Shown here piece after piece: positions 9,362 through 18,431 of a stretch of DNA of 64,000 nucleotides. The position numbers and the translations under genes are program-made. This stretch comes from Streptomyces sp. NBC_01255. GTDB lineage: Bacteria > Actinomycetota > Actinomycetes > Streptomycetales > Streptomycetaceae. Position 1 is the stretch's first letter. Each line of letters starts with the position of its first letter. The stretch spans positions 4,340,001-4,404,000 of the forward strand of contig NZ_CP108474.1 of NCBI RefSeq assembly GCF_036226445.1, written 5' to 3'. The notes beneath the pieces are model-generated. The model searched no databases. It was not told the DNA's origin and worked only from the letters and a program-made list of their open reading frames with translations.

Positions 9362-9403
9362 GGGCGGGTCGGGCTCCGGTGAAGACCGGAACCCGACCCG
9401 CCC
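9362..9403 (-). terminator. Terminator after parB
   Basis: 19-bp inverted repeat with one mismatch and a GAAG loop, lying 26 bp past the parB stop on the minus strand. Confidence 0.75.
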
Positions 9404-9429
9404 TGGGCAGCCTCAGCGCAGCGGCAGCG

Positions 9430-10527
9430 TCAGCCCTGCTCGCTCTGCTCGGTGTTCTTGTGGTCCATGACCTTCCCTTCGCCGGGCGCGAGGGTCGAGA
9501 GGATCCGGTCCAGATCGTCTATCGAGGCGAACTCGACGACGATCTTTCCCTTCTTCTGCCCCAGGTCGACCTTCACCCGGGTCTCGAAGCGGTCCGAGAG
9601 CCGGGACGCGAGATCGGTGAGTGCGGGAGAGACACGCCCCCCGGCGCGGGGGCCCTTCGGCTTGACCGCGGCGGGCTCCTCGGAGCCCATGAGGCTCACG
9701 ATTTCCTCGACGGTACGCACGGAGAGACCCTCGGCGACGATCCGGTAGGCCAGCTGGTCCTGGGCCTCCGAGTCCTCCACGCCGAGCAGGGCTCGCGCGT
9801 GACCGGCGGAGAGCACCCCGGCGGCGACCCGCCGCTGCACCGGCGGTGAGAGACGCAGCAGACGCAGCGTGTTGGAGATCTGCGGGCGGGAACGCCCGAT
9901 CCGCTCCGCGAGCTGATCATGGGTGCAGCCGAAGTCCTTGAGCAGCTGCTCGTAGGCGTGAGCCTCTTCGATCGCGTTCAGCTGGGCCCGGTGGAGGTTC
10001 TCCAGGAGGGCGTCCAGGAGCATCTTCTCGTCGTCGGTGTCCCGGACGATCGCCGGGATCCGTTCAAGGCCGGCCAGCTTCGATGCCCGCAGACGACGCT
10101 CACCCATGACGAGCTCGTAGCGCTCGTCATCGACCTTGCGCACCACCACGGGCTGGAGCAGGCCGACCTCCTTGATGGAGACGACCAGCTCCGCCAGCGC
10201 GTCCTCGTCGAAGACCTCGCGCGGCTGGTGCCGGTTGGGAACGATGGCTTCGACCGGAAGCTCGGTGAAGTAGGCCCCACCCTGAATCTCCGGCAGAACC
10301 ACCTCCTCGGCCTCGCTCCACGACGCCGACGCGTCGGGGGACGGGCTGCTGTGCGGAAGCGTCGCCAGCTTCGCCGCGGCCACGCCCCGCTCCGCGGACA
10401 GCCCGGAGGCGACGCCGGGGGAGGTCGCGCCCACCCCGATACCGACCGCCGGAACCTTCTGTTCCTGGGGAGCGGCGGGGATCAGCGCACCGAGCCCACG
10501 TCCCAATCCCCTAGGTCGCTTGCTCAC
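9430..10527 (-). CDS. parB: Chromosome partitioning protein ParB (parS-binding CTPase)
   Basis: 365 residues from GTG 10527, the start that gives the conserved [17 protein letters not shown]-terminus (box for ParA interaction). The central ParB/Noc domain has [14 protein letters not shown] and the CTP-binding GERRLRA motif. The HTH region ([20 protein letters not shown]) reads parS, and the C-terminal dimerisation domain ends in Glu/Gln-rich residues. The start has GGAGGGG upstream and overlaps the parA stop by 2 bp (GTGA). ParB spreads from the four local parS sites and organises the origin for segregation during sporulation. Confidence 0.97.
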   Translation of the reverse strand: MSKRPRGLGRGLGALIPAAPQEQKVPAVGIGVGATSPGVASGLSAERGVAAAKLATLPHSSPSPDASASWSEAEEVVLPEIQGGAYFTELPVEAIVPNRHQPREVFDEDALAELVVSIKEVGLLQPVVVRKVDDERYELVMGERRLRASKLAGLERIPAIVRDTDDEKMLLDALLENLHRAQLNAIEEAHAYEQLLKDFGCTHDQLAERIGRSRPQISNTLRLLRLSPPVQRRVAAGVLSAGHARALLGVEDSEAQDQLAYRIVAEGLSVRTVEEIVSLMGSEEPAAVKPKGPRAGGRVSPALTDLASRLSDRFETRVKVDLGQKKGKIVVEFASIDDLDRILSTLAPGEGKVMDHKNTEQSEQG

Positions 10528-11780
10528 TGGATCCCCTCCGACATGCTGCGCTGGTTGTTCTGGTGCCCTGTATGGGCGTGCTGCGGGTCGTAGTGCAGGG
10601 CAGCACCCCGCAGGGCGATCTCGCGGGCGGCTTCCAGATACGACAGGGCACCGCTGGAGCCCGGGTCGTACGTGAGAACCGTCTGGCCGTAACTCGGTGC
10701 CTCCGAGATACGGACGGACCTCGGAATGCTGGTCCGCAGCACCTCCTCGGCGAAGTGGGTGCGCACCTCGTCGGCGACCTGGGAGGCGAGCCTCGTCCGG
10801 CCGTCGTACATGGTGAGCAGGATCGTCGAGACGTGGAGCTCGGGGTTCAGATGGCCCCGGACCAGCTCGACGTTCCGCAGGAGCTGGCCGAGCCCTTCCA
10901 GCGCGTAGTACTCGCACTGGATCGGAATCAGCACCTCGGCCCCCGCCACCATGGCGTTGACCGTGAGCAGGCCGAGTGAGGGCGGGCAGTCGATGAGGAT
11001 GTAGTCGAGCGGCTGCTCGTAGGCCTGGATCGCCCGCTGCAGACGGCTCTCACGCGCCACCAGCGACACGAGCTCGATCTCCGCACCGGCGAGATCGATG
11101 GTGGCGGGGGCACAGAAGAGGCCCTCGACGTCCAGGACCGGCTGCACCACCTCGGACAGCGGACGGCTGTCCACCAGCACGTCGTAGATCGAGGGGACCT
11201 CGGCGTGGTGGTCGATGCCGAGCGCCGTGGAAGCGTTGCCCTGCGGGTCCAGGTCGATGACCAGGACCCGGGCACCGTGCAGGGCTAGGGAGGCGGCAAG
11301 GTTGACCGTCGTGGTCGTCTTGCCCACGCCGCCCTTCTGATTGGCGACCACCATCACGCGCGTCTGGGCCGGTCGGGGAAGTCCCTCACCGGCACGACCC
11401 AGGGCTTCTACTGCCAGTTGGGCAGCACGACCAATGGGGGTGTCGTCCATCGGGGGCAATGTTTCACGTGAAACATCCTCCCCCACCGATTCGGTTCGGG
11501 GACCGGGGACCGGATCGGTCATCGGTCCCGCGATGTTGGCGTCGGACCGCAAGGATTCACTCTCCTCGGCTTCAGGCTCGCGATGAGCAGAGCCTGCCAT
11601 GCTTTCGGGGTCGTGAACCAGCGAGGTCGGTGGTTCTGTGGGTGAATCCACCTCTGTGGACAACTCCGTAACCCTCGCGAGTGGCTTCACGCGGGGCTTA
11701 CGGTCCCGGGGCGTGGCAGCCGCGCGGCCGCGGCTGATGATCCCCTGCAGCAGGGAGCGACGTTTCACGTGAAACACCAT
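10524..11780 (-). CDS. parA: Chromosome partitioning ATPase ParA
   Basis: Deviant Walker A ATPase: [19 protein letters not shown], Walker A' [10 protein letters not shown], Walker [13 protein letters not shown]. It positions ParB-origin complexes. From ATG 11780 it has 418 residues with about 140 residues of poorly conserved, disordered N-terminus. An in-frame ATG at 11450 ([11 protein letters not shown]) would give a typical ~308-residue ParA, so the start is unsettled. The upstream start has GCAGGGG close by; the internal one has no clear ribosome site. Two parS sites lie in the N-terminal coding part, one of them over the first codons. Confidence 0.93.
   Translation of the reverse strand: MVFHVKRRSLLQGIISRGRAAATPRDRKPRVKPLARVTELSTEVDSPTEPPTSLVHDPESMAGSAHREPEAEESESLRSDANIAGPMTDPVPGPRTESVGEDVSRETLPPMDDTPIGRAAQLAVEALGRAGEGLPRPAQTRVMVVANQKGGVGKTTTTVNLAASLALHGARVLVIDLDPQGNASTALGIDHHAEVPSIYDVLVDSRPLSEVVQPVLDVEGLFCAPATIDLAGAEIELVSLVARESRLQRAIQAYEQPLDYILIDCPPSLGLLTVNAMVAGAEVLIPIQCEYYALEGLGQLLRNVELVRGHLNPELHVSTILLTMYDGRTRLASQVADEVRTHFAEEVLRTSIPRSVRISEAPSYGQTVLTYDPGSSGALSYLEAAREIALRGAALHYDPQHAHTGHQNNQRSMSEGIQ
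11461..11474. promoter_or_regulatory. parS site 3 (inside 5' part of parA)
   Basis: Perfect GTTTCACGTGAAAC, translated VSRET in the long-start ParA and lying just upstream of the alternative start at 11450. Confidence 0.95.
11655..11663 (-). promoter_or_regulatory. Perfect DnaA box inside parA
   Basis: TTGTCCACA on the minus strand (TGTGGACAA on plus), identical to the preferred Streptomyces DnaA box, in the 5' part of parA. A single box could be chance. Confidence 0.45.
11762..11775. promoter_or_regulatory. parS site 4 (at parA start codon)
   Basis: Perfect GTTTCACGTGAAAC covering codons 2-6 of the long-start parA (MVFHVKR). ParB binding here could repress parAB if transcription starts upstream. 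Confidence 0.95.
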
Positions 11781-11836
11781 GCCCCTGCTGCCCGGTCGGA
11801 GCCGTTCGACACTCCGAAATGGTACGTATGCGACGC

Positions 11837-12553
11837 TCAGCGGCGTCGACGGGTCTTGCTCGTCCGGGCTGCCTTGGCTCGCTTGGCCGCGAACCGCACA
11901 CCACCCGGGCTCTCGCCGACCTCCACCCGCACGACCGTGGACAGCGGATCGACGATCCCCTCACCCACGTGCAGCACCGAGGTCTCCACCACACCGAGCT
12001 TGGAGAGTGCGGCGCGAGCGCCGTTGAGCTCCTCCTCCGCGGTGTCGCCCTTGAGGGCCAGCATCTCGCCGTACGGGCGGAGCAGGGGAACACCCCAGCC
12101 GGCCAGCCGGTCCAGCGGTGCCACCGCGCGAGCGGTCACCACGTGGACAGGTGTGATCTTGTCGAGCATCTCCTCCGCTCGGCCACGGACCACGGTCACG
12201 TGGTCGAGGCCGAGCAGCTCGACGACTTCCTGGAGGAAGTTCGTCCGGCGCAGCAGCGGCTCCAGGAGGGTGATCTTGAGGTCGGGCCGGACCAGAGCCA
12301 GCGGGATACCGGGAAGACCGGCACCCGAGCCCACGTCGCAGACCGTGACGCCCTCGGGGACGACCTCCGAGAGGACGGCACAGTTCAGCATGTGCCGCTC
12401 CCACAGCCGCGGGACCTCGCGCGGGCCGATCAGGCCGCGCTTCACACCCGCGTCCGCGAGAAGCTCCGCGTACCGCACGGCCTCCGGGAAGTACTCACCG
12501 AAGACTGTCCGCGCCTGCTCCGGGGCCTCCGGGAGCTCCGCTGCCTCCGTCAC
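11837..12553 (-). CDS. rsmG: 16S rRNA (guanine-N7) methyltransferase RsmG (GidB)
   Basis: 238 residues from GTG 12553, which has GGAAGGA at 8 bp; a longer in-frame start at 12577 lacks one. The SAM-binding motif is VCDVGSGAGLPGIPLALVRP, followed by DLKITLLEP. It methylates G527 of 16S rRNA; loss in Streptomyces gives low-level streptomycin resistance. The C-terminus is very basic (KRAKAARTSKTRRRR). Confidence 0.95.
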   Translation of the reverse strand: MTEAAELPEAPEQARTVFGEYFPEAVRYAELLADAGVKRGLIGPREVPRLWERHMLNCAVLSEVVPEGVTVCDVGSGAGLPGIPLALVRPDLKITLLEPLLRRTNFLQEVVELLGLDHVTVVRGRAEEMLDKITPVHVVTARAVAPLDRLAGWGVPLLRPYGEMLALKGDTAEEELNGARAALSKLGVVETSVLHVGEGIVDPLSTVVRVEVGESPGGVRFAAKRAKAARTSKTRRRR

Positions 12554-12626
12554 GGGAACCGTCCTTCCGTACCGCACGCAATCCCTGCGAGCGCACTGTG
12601 GTGGCTGACTATCAGGCTGACAAAGA

Positions 12627-12656
12627 TCGGCCCCGCCTGCGAACAGACGGGGCCGA
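12627..12656 (-). terminator. Terminator after jag
   Basis: 13-bp stem with one mismatch and a CGAA loop, 14 bp past the jag stop on the minus strand. It separates the rpmH-jag operon from rsmG. Confidence 0.7.
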
Positions 12657-12670
12657 CACTACGAGAGAGA

Positions 12671-13183
12671 TCAGGCCGGAAGTACGACGACGAAGCGCTG
12701 CGGCTCCTCGCCCTCGGACTCACTGCGCAGACCGGCGGCGGCGATCGCGTCGTGCACGACCTTGCGCTCGAACGGGGTCATCGGGTCCAGCTTGACCGGC
12801 TGGCCGCTGGACTTCACCTCGTCCGCAGCCTTGGCGCCCAGCTCTGCGAGCTCAGTGCGCTTCTGGGCGCGGAAACCGGCGATGTCGAGCATGAGCCGGC
12901 TGCGGTCACCGGTCTCACGGTGCACGGCCAGGCGGGTCAGCTCCTGGAGAGCCTCCAGGACCTCGCCGTCGCGGCCGACGAGCTTCTGCAGGTCGCGGCT
13001 GCTGGAGTCGCTGACGATCGAGACCGCGGCGCGGTCCGCCTCGACGTCCATGTCGATGTCGCCGTCAAGGTCGGCGATGTCGAGGAGACCCTCAAGGTAG
13101 TCGGCCGCGATCTCACCCTCCTGCTCCAGGCGGGTCAGGGTGTCGCCACCCTCGGTGGCGGCGGAGGTGATGCCTTCCGTCAC
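12671..13183 (-). CDS. Jag/KhpB-like R3H and KH RNA-binding protein
   Basis: 170 residues. A KH domain (about 30-105; QKLVGRDGEVLEALQELTRL, the usual GxxG replaced by GRDG) is followed by an R3H domain (MTPFERKVVHDAIAAAGLRS, then EPQRFVVVLP). The Jag-N domain of firmicute homologues is absent, as usual in actinobacteria. GTG 13183 has AAGGAG at 9 bp. It follows yidC by 14 bp, the standard yidC-jag pairing; the role is post-transcriptional RNA binding linked to envelope growth. Confidence 0.9.
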   Translation of the reverse strand: MTEGITSAATEGGDTLTRLEQEGEIAADYLEGLLDIADLDGDIDMDVEADRAAVSIVSDSSSRDLQKLVGRDGEVLEALQELTRLAVHRETGDRSRLMLDIAGFRAQKRTELAELGAKAADEVKSSGQPVKLDPMTPFERKVVHDAIAAAGLRSESEGEEPQRFVVVLPA

Positions 13184-13197
13184 GGACGGTCTCCTTC

Positions 13198-14544
13198 TTA
13201 CTTCTTGGACGACGGGTGCTTGGGCCGCTGCTGGCCCTTGCGCTGACCGGACTTGCCCTGGCGGGAGCCTCCGGAGTTGGCACGGGGGCGCGCGGGCTTG
13301 TCGCCCTGCGCCTGGTCCTTCGCCTCGTCCTTCGTCTCGGCCTCGGCGTCAGCCTCAGCGTCGGCCTTCGCCGATCCCTGCGGCTTCTTCTCCAGCGACG
13401 TGGTCGCCTGCTCGGCGGCCGGCTCGGAGCCTTCCTCGGCGTCCTTCGCCGCGGCCTGCTGCGCTGCGGCGGCCTGGCGCTGAGCCTTGGTCTGGCGCTT
13501 GGGCTGCTGCCGCTTGGCGGCGCCGCCGCCCTCGGCCTCGGCCTCGATCGTGTCGCTCTTGATCACAGTGCCGTCGGCCTGGGCCGCGAAGCCGGCCTTG
13601 GTCAGGCCCGAGAAGAAGCGGCGCTCGTTCTCGTTGCGATCGCTGGTGGCCTTGGCGACGATCATCTTCACGATGGTCTTCCGGCGACGACCGCGGACCT
13701 CACCGTGGGCGGTGATGCTCTTCAGCAGACGCTGGAGGTAGGAGTCCTGGGCCTTGCTGCCCGGAGTCGGGTTCTGGTTGATCACGTACATCTGCTGGCC
13801 CATGGTCCACACGTTGGTGGTCAGCCAGTAGACGAGAACACCGACGGGGAAGTTGATGCCCATGACGGCGAAGATCACCGGGAAGATGTACATGAGCATC
13901 TTCTGCTGCTGCATGTACGGGGTCTTCACCGAGAGGTCGACGTTCTTCATCATCAGCTGGCGCTGCGTGAAGAACTGCGAGGCCGACATCAGCACGATCA
14001 TGATCGCGGTGACGATGCGGACCGAGGTGATCGACGCGTCGAGAGCGGCGACCGCGGCGGCGCTGTCGGTGAACTTCGAGGCCAGCGGGGCACCGAAGAT
14101 GTGTGCCTGACGGGCGCTGGCAAGCAGCGGGCCGTCGATGACACCGATCTCCTTGCCCGAGGCGATCGAGGAGAGCACGTGGTAGAGGGCGAAGAAGAAC
14201 GGCGACTGCGCCAGGATGGGAAGGCACGAGGAGAGCGGGTTGGTACCCGTCTCCTTGTACAGCTTCATCATCTCTTCGGACTGACGCTGCTTGTCGCTCT
14301 TGTAGCGCTCCTGGATCGCCTTCATCTTCGGCTGGAGCGCCTGCATGTTCCGCGTCGACTTGATCTGCTTGACGAACAGCGGAATCAGACAGATACGGAT
14401 CAGCACCACGAGGCACACGATCGACAGGCCCCAGGCCCAGCCCGTGTCAGGGCCGAAGATCGCCCCGAACAACTTGTGGAACTGGACGATCACCCATGAG
14501 ACAGGTGTGGTGATGAAGCTGAACAGACTGGCAATCGTGTCCAC
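13198..14544 (-). CDS. yidC: Membrane protein insertase YidC/OxaA
   Basis: 448 residues. The N-terminal helix ([22 protein letters not shown]) is followed by the conserved insertase core: [39 protein letters not shown], and a hydrophobic C-terminal helix pair ending [16 protein letters not shown] ~190-residue basic, Lys/Gln/Ala-rich tail ([16 protein letters not shown]) probably contacts ribosomes. It lacks the large periplasmic domain of Gram-negative YidC. GTG 14544 has AAGGAG at 8 bp and sits 3 bp after yidD. Confidence 0.96.
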   Translation of the reverse strand: MDTIASLFSFITTPVSWVIVQFHKLFGAIFGPDTGWAWGLSIVCLVVLIRICLIPLFVKQIKSTRNMQALQPKMKAIQERYKSDKQRQSEEMMKLYKETGTNPLSSCLPILAQSPFFFALYHVLSSIASGKEIGVIDGPLLASARQAHIFGAPLASKFTDSAAAVAALDASITSVRIVTAIMIVLMSASQFFTQRQLMMKNVDLSVKTPYMQQQKMLMYIFPVIFAVMGINFPVGVLVYWLTTNVWTMGQQMYVINQNPTPGSKAQDSYLQRLLKSITAHGEVRGRRRKTIVKMIVAKATSDRNENERRFFSGLTKAGFAAQADGTVIKSDTIEAEAEGGGAAKRQQPKRQTKAQRQAAAAQQAAAKDAEEGSEPAAEQATTSLEKKPQGSAKADAEADAEAETKDEAKDQAQGDKPARPRANSGGSRQGKSGQRKGQQRPKHPSSKK

Positions 14545-14547
14545 TAA

Positions 14548-14874
14548 TCAGGCTCCTTGAGCATTGGGCGAAGTCTCGGCGGCCGGGCTCGTCTCGGCGG
14601 TGGACCCGCCCTTGTCGCCGCGCAGCGCGTTCCTCAGCATTTCGTGCCAGCGAGGGCGCTTCCGCGGGGGGACATGGTCCACACCGCCGGGCGACCACGG
14701 GTTGCACCGCAGGATGCGCCAGGCGGTCAGGGCAGTGCCCTTGATCGCGCCATGCCGGTCGATGGCCGTGAATCCGTAGTGGGAACACGACGGGTAGTAC
14801 CGGCAGACAGGCCCCAGAAGAGGGCTGATCGTCCACTGGTACAGCTTGATGAGAGCCAGCAGCGGGTACTTCAT
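14548..14874 (-). CDS. yidD: Membrane protein insertion efficiency factor YidD
   Basis: 108 residues, with the family signature [14 protein letters not shown] and [15 protein letters not shown]. It starts at ATG 14874, overlapping rnpA by 4 bp, and ends 3 bp before yidC. It assists YidC-dependent insertion. The C-terminal 20 residues (Ser/Thr/Ala-rich) are poorly conserved. Confidence 0.95.
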   Translation of the reverse strand: MKYPLLALIKLYQWTISPLLGPVCRYYPSCSHYGFTAIDRHGAIKGTALTAWRILRCNPWSPGGVDHVPPRKRPRWHEMLRNALRGDKGGSTAETSPAAETSPNAQGA

Positions 14875-15242
14875 CGCGCGCCCCCTCCCAGCAACCGCTG
14901 AAAAGCGGCGTCCAGGTCTCGGGCCAGCTGTGCGTGATCGGCGTCACCGGCTCCGGGCAACGCCCGTACGACCACCAGGCTACCGGGGGGCAGCTCGATG
15001 AGACGGTCGCGGAGAAGATGGCGCAGGCGACGCTTCACCTGGTTGCGTACGACCGCGCCGCCTACGGCCTTGCTCACGACGAAACCCGCACGCGTCGGGG
15101 GAGCGCTCTCCCCAGGCGCGTGCGGGTCCGTTGCACCGCTGCGTAGGTGGACGACGAGGAGCGGGCGACCGGCCCGGCGACCTCGGCGTACCGCGGTTGC
15201 GAAGTCCTCGCGCCGCCTCAGCCGATTCTCGGTAGGCAGCAC
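14871..15242 (-). CDS. rnpA: Ribonuclease P protein component
   Basis: 123 residues. The RNA-binding signature [18 protein letters not shown] (the RNR motif) and the N-terminal [20 protein letters not shown] are clear. It is the protein cofactor of RNase P for tRNA 5' processing. It lies 21 bp after rpmH in the conserved rpmH-rnpA-yidD-yidC order. Confidence 0.96.
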   Translation of the reverse strand: MLPTENRLRRREDFATAVRRGRRAGRPLLVVHLRSGATDPHAPGESAPPTRAGFVVSKAVGGAVVRNQVKRRLRHLLRDRLIELPPGSLVVVRALPGAGDADHAQLARDLDAAFQRLLGGGAR

Positions 15243-15263
15243 GTCATGACCTGTTTAAGTGGA

Positions 15264-15401
15264 TCAGGCGGACAGGCTCGCGCGACCCTTGCCACGGCGG
15301 TTCGCCAGGATGGCGCGGCCGGCACGGGTACGCATGCGCAGGCGGAAGCCGTGGGTCTTCGCACGACGACGGTTGTTCGGCTGGAAGGTGCGCTTGCTCA
15401 C
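15264..15401 (-). CDS. rpmH: 50S ribosomal protein L34
   Basis: 45 residues, near-invariant sequence [20 protein letters not shown] followed by [22 protein letters not shown] 15401 is chosen because it gives the universal N-terminus and has GGAG at 8 bp. First gene of the minus-strand operon running away from dnaA. Confidence 0.98.
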   Translation of the reverse strand: MSKRTFQPNNRRRAKTHGFRLRMRTRAGRAILANRRGKGRASLSA

Positions 15402-15566
15402 TCGGGGGCTCCAGAAATGATTCGGGTGGTGGCGGGACATCGCCTGGCTGTCACCGTGCGCCCACGAGTAGCTCGTAACGCCCGATAGCACCGCTTCGCG
15501 ACCACAGATCGTGGTCTTTGCCCATCGGAGGCAGGCGGCAGCAGCCATCGACAACTCGACCTGGTC

Positions 15567-15596
15567 ACGGTACGCGCGGCTACGCCATCCGGTCAA
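15567..15596 (-). promoter_or_regulatory. Candidate rpmH operon promoter
   Basis: On the minus strand, TTGACC (-35, 15591-15596), 18 bp, TACCGT (-10, 15567-15572), about 165 bp upstream of rpmH. Assigned by consensus similarity only. Confidence 0.35.
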
Positions 15597-15618
15597 ACCG
15601 ACCTGTCGCCATGGTCCA

Positions 15619-15639
15619 TTATGCACAGGCTGTGGACAA
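15619..15639 (+). promoter_or_regulatory. Two DnaA boxes upstream of dnaA
   Basis: TTATGCACA (15619-15627) and TGTGGACAA (15631-15639, a perfect box on the minus strand), separated by 3 bp and lying just before the candidate dnaA promoter. This suits autoregulation by DnaA, as described in Streptomyces. Confidence 0.7.
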
Positions 15640-15643
15640 CAAC

Positions 15644-15673
15644 TTGAACCACGTCAGCCGCCCCGACTACCGT
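15644..15673 (+). promoter_or_regulatory. Candidate dnaA promoter
   Basis: TTGAAC (15644-15649), 18 bp, TACCGT (15668-15673), next to the DnaA boxes. The rest of the 15402-15797 interval holds no visible gene. Consensus match only. Confidence 0.4.
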
Positions 15674-15797
15674 GGGGAGACTCCACAGTCTTTTCCCTTC
15701 TGTCCTCACCTGTCCTCAACGGACCCGTCCTCACGGACTTCGACCCACCGTCCCCCGAGAACCACACCATCGTGGGACCTGCGAGAAAGCGTGCCCC

Positions 15798-17555
15798 GTG
15801 GCTGACGTACCTGCCGATCTTGCCGCAGTGTGGCCACGCGTCCTCGAGCACCTCCTGGGCGAAGGGCAGCAGGGGATCGAGGCCAAGGACAAGCAGTGGA
15901 TCGAGCGCTGCCAGCCGCTGGCCCTGGTCGCAGACACCGCTCTCCTCGCCGTGCCCAACGAGTGGGGCAAGCGCGTCCTCGAGGGCCGGCTGGCCCCGCT
16001 GATCAGCGAGACCCTGAGCCGTGAGTGCGGACGCCCGATCCGGATCGCGATCACCGTCGACGACTCCGTCGGCGAGCCGAGCCCGCCCGCGCCTCCCGCT
16101 CAGCAGCCTCGCTACGACGAGCGCCCGCAGCACGAGCCGTACGAGAAGTACGAAGGCTACGGTCACCGTCCGATGCCCGACGACGGGCTGCCCACCGCGC
16201 GCCCGGCCTACCCGGACTACCAGCAGCCGCAGCGCCCCGACCCCGGCTCCTGGCCGCGCACCCAGGAGGACCTCTCCTGGCAGCAGCCGCGGCTCGGCGG
16301 TTACCAGGAGCGGGCGCCGTACACCGGCCCGGAGCAGTCCCGGCAGTCCCGCTACGACGAGCCTCCCCGGGGATACGAGCAGCCGCAGCGGCCCGAGCGC
16401 GCCGAGCTGCCCGACCCGCAGGGCCACGGTGCCCGCCCCGGCCCCCGGCCCGGCGGCGGTCCGGTGCACGGCGGTCCCGGTCCCTCCTCCTCCGGGCAGG
16501 GCTCCGGCGCGCCGGGTGAGCAGCACGCGCGGCTGAACCCCAAGTACCTCTTCGACACCTTCGTCATCGGTTCCTCGAACCGCTTCGCGCACGCCGCCGC
16601 CGTCGCGGTGGCCGAGGCGCCGGCGAAGGCGTACAACCCGCTCTTCATCTACGGGGAGTCGGGGCTCGGCAAGACCCACCTGCTGCACGCCATCGGCCAC
16701 TACGCGCGGAGCCTCTACCCGGGCACGCGCGTGCGGTACGTGAGCTCCGAGGAGTTCACCAACGAGTTCATCAACTCGATCCGCGACGGCAAGGGCGACG
16801 CCTTCCGCAAGCGCTACCGCGATGTGGACATCCTGCTCGTCGACGACATCCAGTTCCTCGCGAGCAAGGAGTCGACGCAGGAGGAGTTCTTCCACACGTT
16901 CAATACGCTGCACAACGCGAACAAGCAGATCGTGCTCTCCTCGGACCGGCCGCCCAAGCAGCTGGTGACTCTGGAGGACCGGCTCCGCAACCGCTTCGAG
17001 TGGGGTCTCACCACCGACGTGCAGCCGCCCGAGCTGGAGACGCGCATCGCGATCCTCCGCAAGAAAGCGGTGCAGGAGCAGCTCAACGCCCCGCCGGAGG
17101 TGCTGGAGTTCATCGCCTCCCGGATCTCGCGGAACATCCGTGAGCTGGAAGGCGCGCTGATCCGGGTGACGGCCTTCGCGAGCCTCAACCGGCAGCCGGT
17201 GGACCTGGGGCTCACCGAGATCGTCCTCAAGGACCTGATCCCGGGCGGCGAGGACAGCTCGCCGGAGATCACCGCCCCCGCGATCATGGCGGCCACGGCC
17301 GACTACTTCGGGCTGACGGTGGAGGACCTCTGCGGATCGTCGCGCAGCCGGGTCCTGGTGACGGCGCGGCAGATCGCCATGTACCTGTGCCGTGAGCTGA
17401 CGGACCTGTCGCTGCCGAAGATCGGCGCGCAGTTCGGCGGCCGCGACCACACGACGGTGATGCACGCGGACCGGAAGATCCGTGCCCTGATGGCGGAGCG
17501 GCGCTCCATCTACAACCAGGTCACCGAGCTCACGAACCGCATCAAGAACGGCTGA
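15798..17555 (+). CDS. dnaA: Chromosomal replication initiator DnaA
   Basis: 585 residues from GTG 15798. Domain I is about 1-85 ([16 protein letters not shown]). Domain II is a very long Pro/Arg/Tyr/Gln-rich linker (about 90-245), typical of Streptomyces and the reason it exceeds the usual ~450 residues. Domain III is the AAA+ ATPase with Walker A GESGLGKT (286-293) and Walker B LLVDD (346-350). Domain IV ends with the DNA-binding signature [14 protein letters not shown] near residue 550. It binds the boxes of the adjacent oriC and of its own promoter. Only a weak GAGAAAG precedes the start. Confidence 0.97.
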   Translation: MADVPADLAAVWPRVLEHLLGEGQQGIEAKDKQWIERCQPLALVADTALLAVPNEWGKRVLEGRLAPLISETLSRECGRPIRIAITVDDSVGEPSPPAPPAQQPRYDERPQHEPYEKYEGYGHRPMPDDGLPTARPAYPDYQQPQRPDPGSWPRTQEDLSWQQPRLGGYQERAPYTGPEQSRQSRYDEPPRGYEQPQRPERAELPDPQGHGARPGPRPGGGPVHGGPGPSSSGQGSGAPGEQHARLNPKYLFDTFVIGSSNRFAHAAAVAVAEAPAKAYNPLFIYGESGLGKTHLLHAIGHYARSLYPGTRVRYVSSEEFTNEFINSIRDGKGDAFRKRYRDVDILLVDDIQFLASKESTQEEFFHTFNTLHNANKQIVLSSDRPPKQLVTLEDRLRNRFEWGLTTDVQPPELETRIAILRKKAVQEQLNAPPEVLEFIASRISRNIRELEGALIRVTAFASLNRQPVDLGLTEIVLKDLIPGGEDSSPEITAPAIMAATADYFGLTVEDLCGSSRSRVLVTARQIAMYLCRELTDLSLPKIGAQFGGRDHTTVMHADRKIRALMAERRSIYNQVTELTNRIKNG

Positions 17556-17580
17556 CGGACCGCCGCGACAGCAGCGGCGG

Positions 17581-17614
17581 AAGGGCGCCCCGGGACACGT
17601 CCTGGGGCGCCCTT
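17581..17614 (+). terminator. dnaA terminator
   Basis: Inverted repeat AAGGGCGCCCCGGGA / its near-complement around a short loop, starting 26 bp after the dnaA stop. Confidence 0.75.
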
Positions 17615-17663
17615 CGGCGTTCTCGCACCCCGTGCCGGGCCGCCCTTCGGCGTTCTCGCACCC
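17608..17663. repeat. Exact 23-bp direct repeat at the left edge of oriC
   Basis: The same 23 bases (starting CGCCCTTCGGCG, ending TCTCGCACCC) occur at 17608-17630 and 17641-17663, with a period of 33 bp. The first copy includes part of the right arm of the dnaA terminator. Confidence 0.9.
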
Positions 17664-18431
17664 GCTCCAGGGGCGCCCCTGTTCGCTGTGCACAGCTGTG
17701 TACGAGCGCGAGGTGTTCGATTACTCCGTTCCGGTGGCGGGTTCTCCACAGATTGGGGGATGATCTCCCGTCCACAGGGTGGGGACTGTCGAGTTATCCG
17801 GATCGTGTCCACAGGCCCGGCTGGTGACAGTTCATCACCCCAGGTCAGACCCATGGGGATTTGTTGGCAACTTCTTTCCACAGCCTGTGGATGAAACTTT
17901 CGTCCACAGGGGGCCCGGAAAGTTGTCCACCGGCTGCCCACAGGGGGCTGCCGGTTGCCCACAGCTTCTCCACACCCCTGTCCACTGTTCGGCAACGAAT
18001 CGCCCGTCCTCACCGCGTCGAGTGAAAGCCGTCACACCAAGGGAGACGGTTGGGCTGTGGGGAACGTGGGTAAAGCTGGGGACAGCGCTGGGGAGAACTC
18101 CCCATGACCTGTGTACCGGGTGTGCAGAACTTTTCGGTGTCCACAGAGAACCCTGGTTTTCCACGGGTTCCACCCACAGGGTCGGTGGACAAAAAAACGG
18201 GTCTGACCTGCGAAAACGACGTTATCCACCGTTTCCACAGGCCCTACTACTACTCCCACTTAGAGTTAGCTAGGAATCCGCTTCGAAGTGGGGCCTGTGC
18301 ACAACTCGCCGCCGGAGCTCCGACGCGCCCTCGTCGCGACTTGACCCCGAGCAGCAACGAGTGTCGGCGGCGTACGTCAGACTGGTTCCCTCAGTCGACG
18401 ATGAGCCAGCAACAAGCAGGAGGCGGTTCCG

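Larger units (their letters stand above)
17556..18431. other. Origin of replication oriC
   Basis: The 876-bp gap between dnaA and dnaN is packed with DnaA boxes (consensus TTGTCCACA). By eye on the plus strand: 17742, 17768, 17805, 17874, 17900, 17923, 17934, 17955, 17966, 18137, 18222 and 18231. On the minus strand: 17886, 18056, 18184 and 18296. Most have one or two mismatches; the best are TTGTCCACC at 17923 and its minus-strand copy at 18184. Dense boxes around 17740-17975 and 18137-18305 are separated by a sparse stretch, matching the two-cluster layout known for Streptomyces. An A7 run follows the box at 18184. No gene is visible; the dnaN promoter must lie near the right end. Confidence 0.95.
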
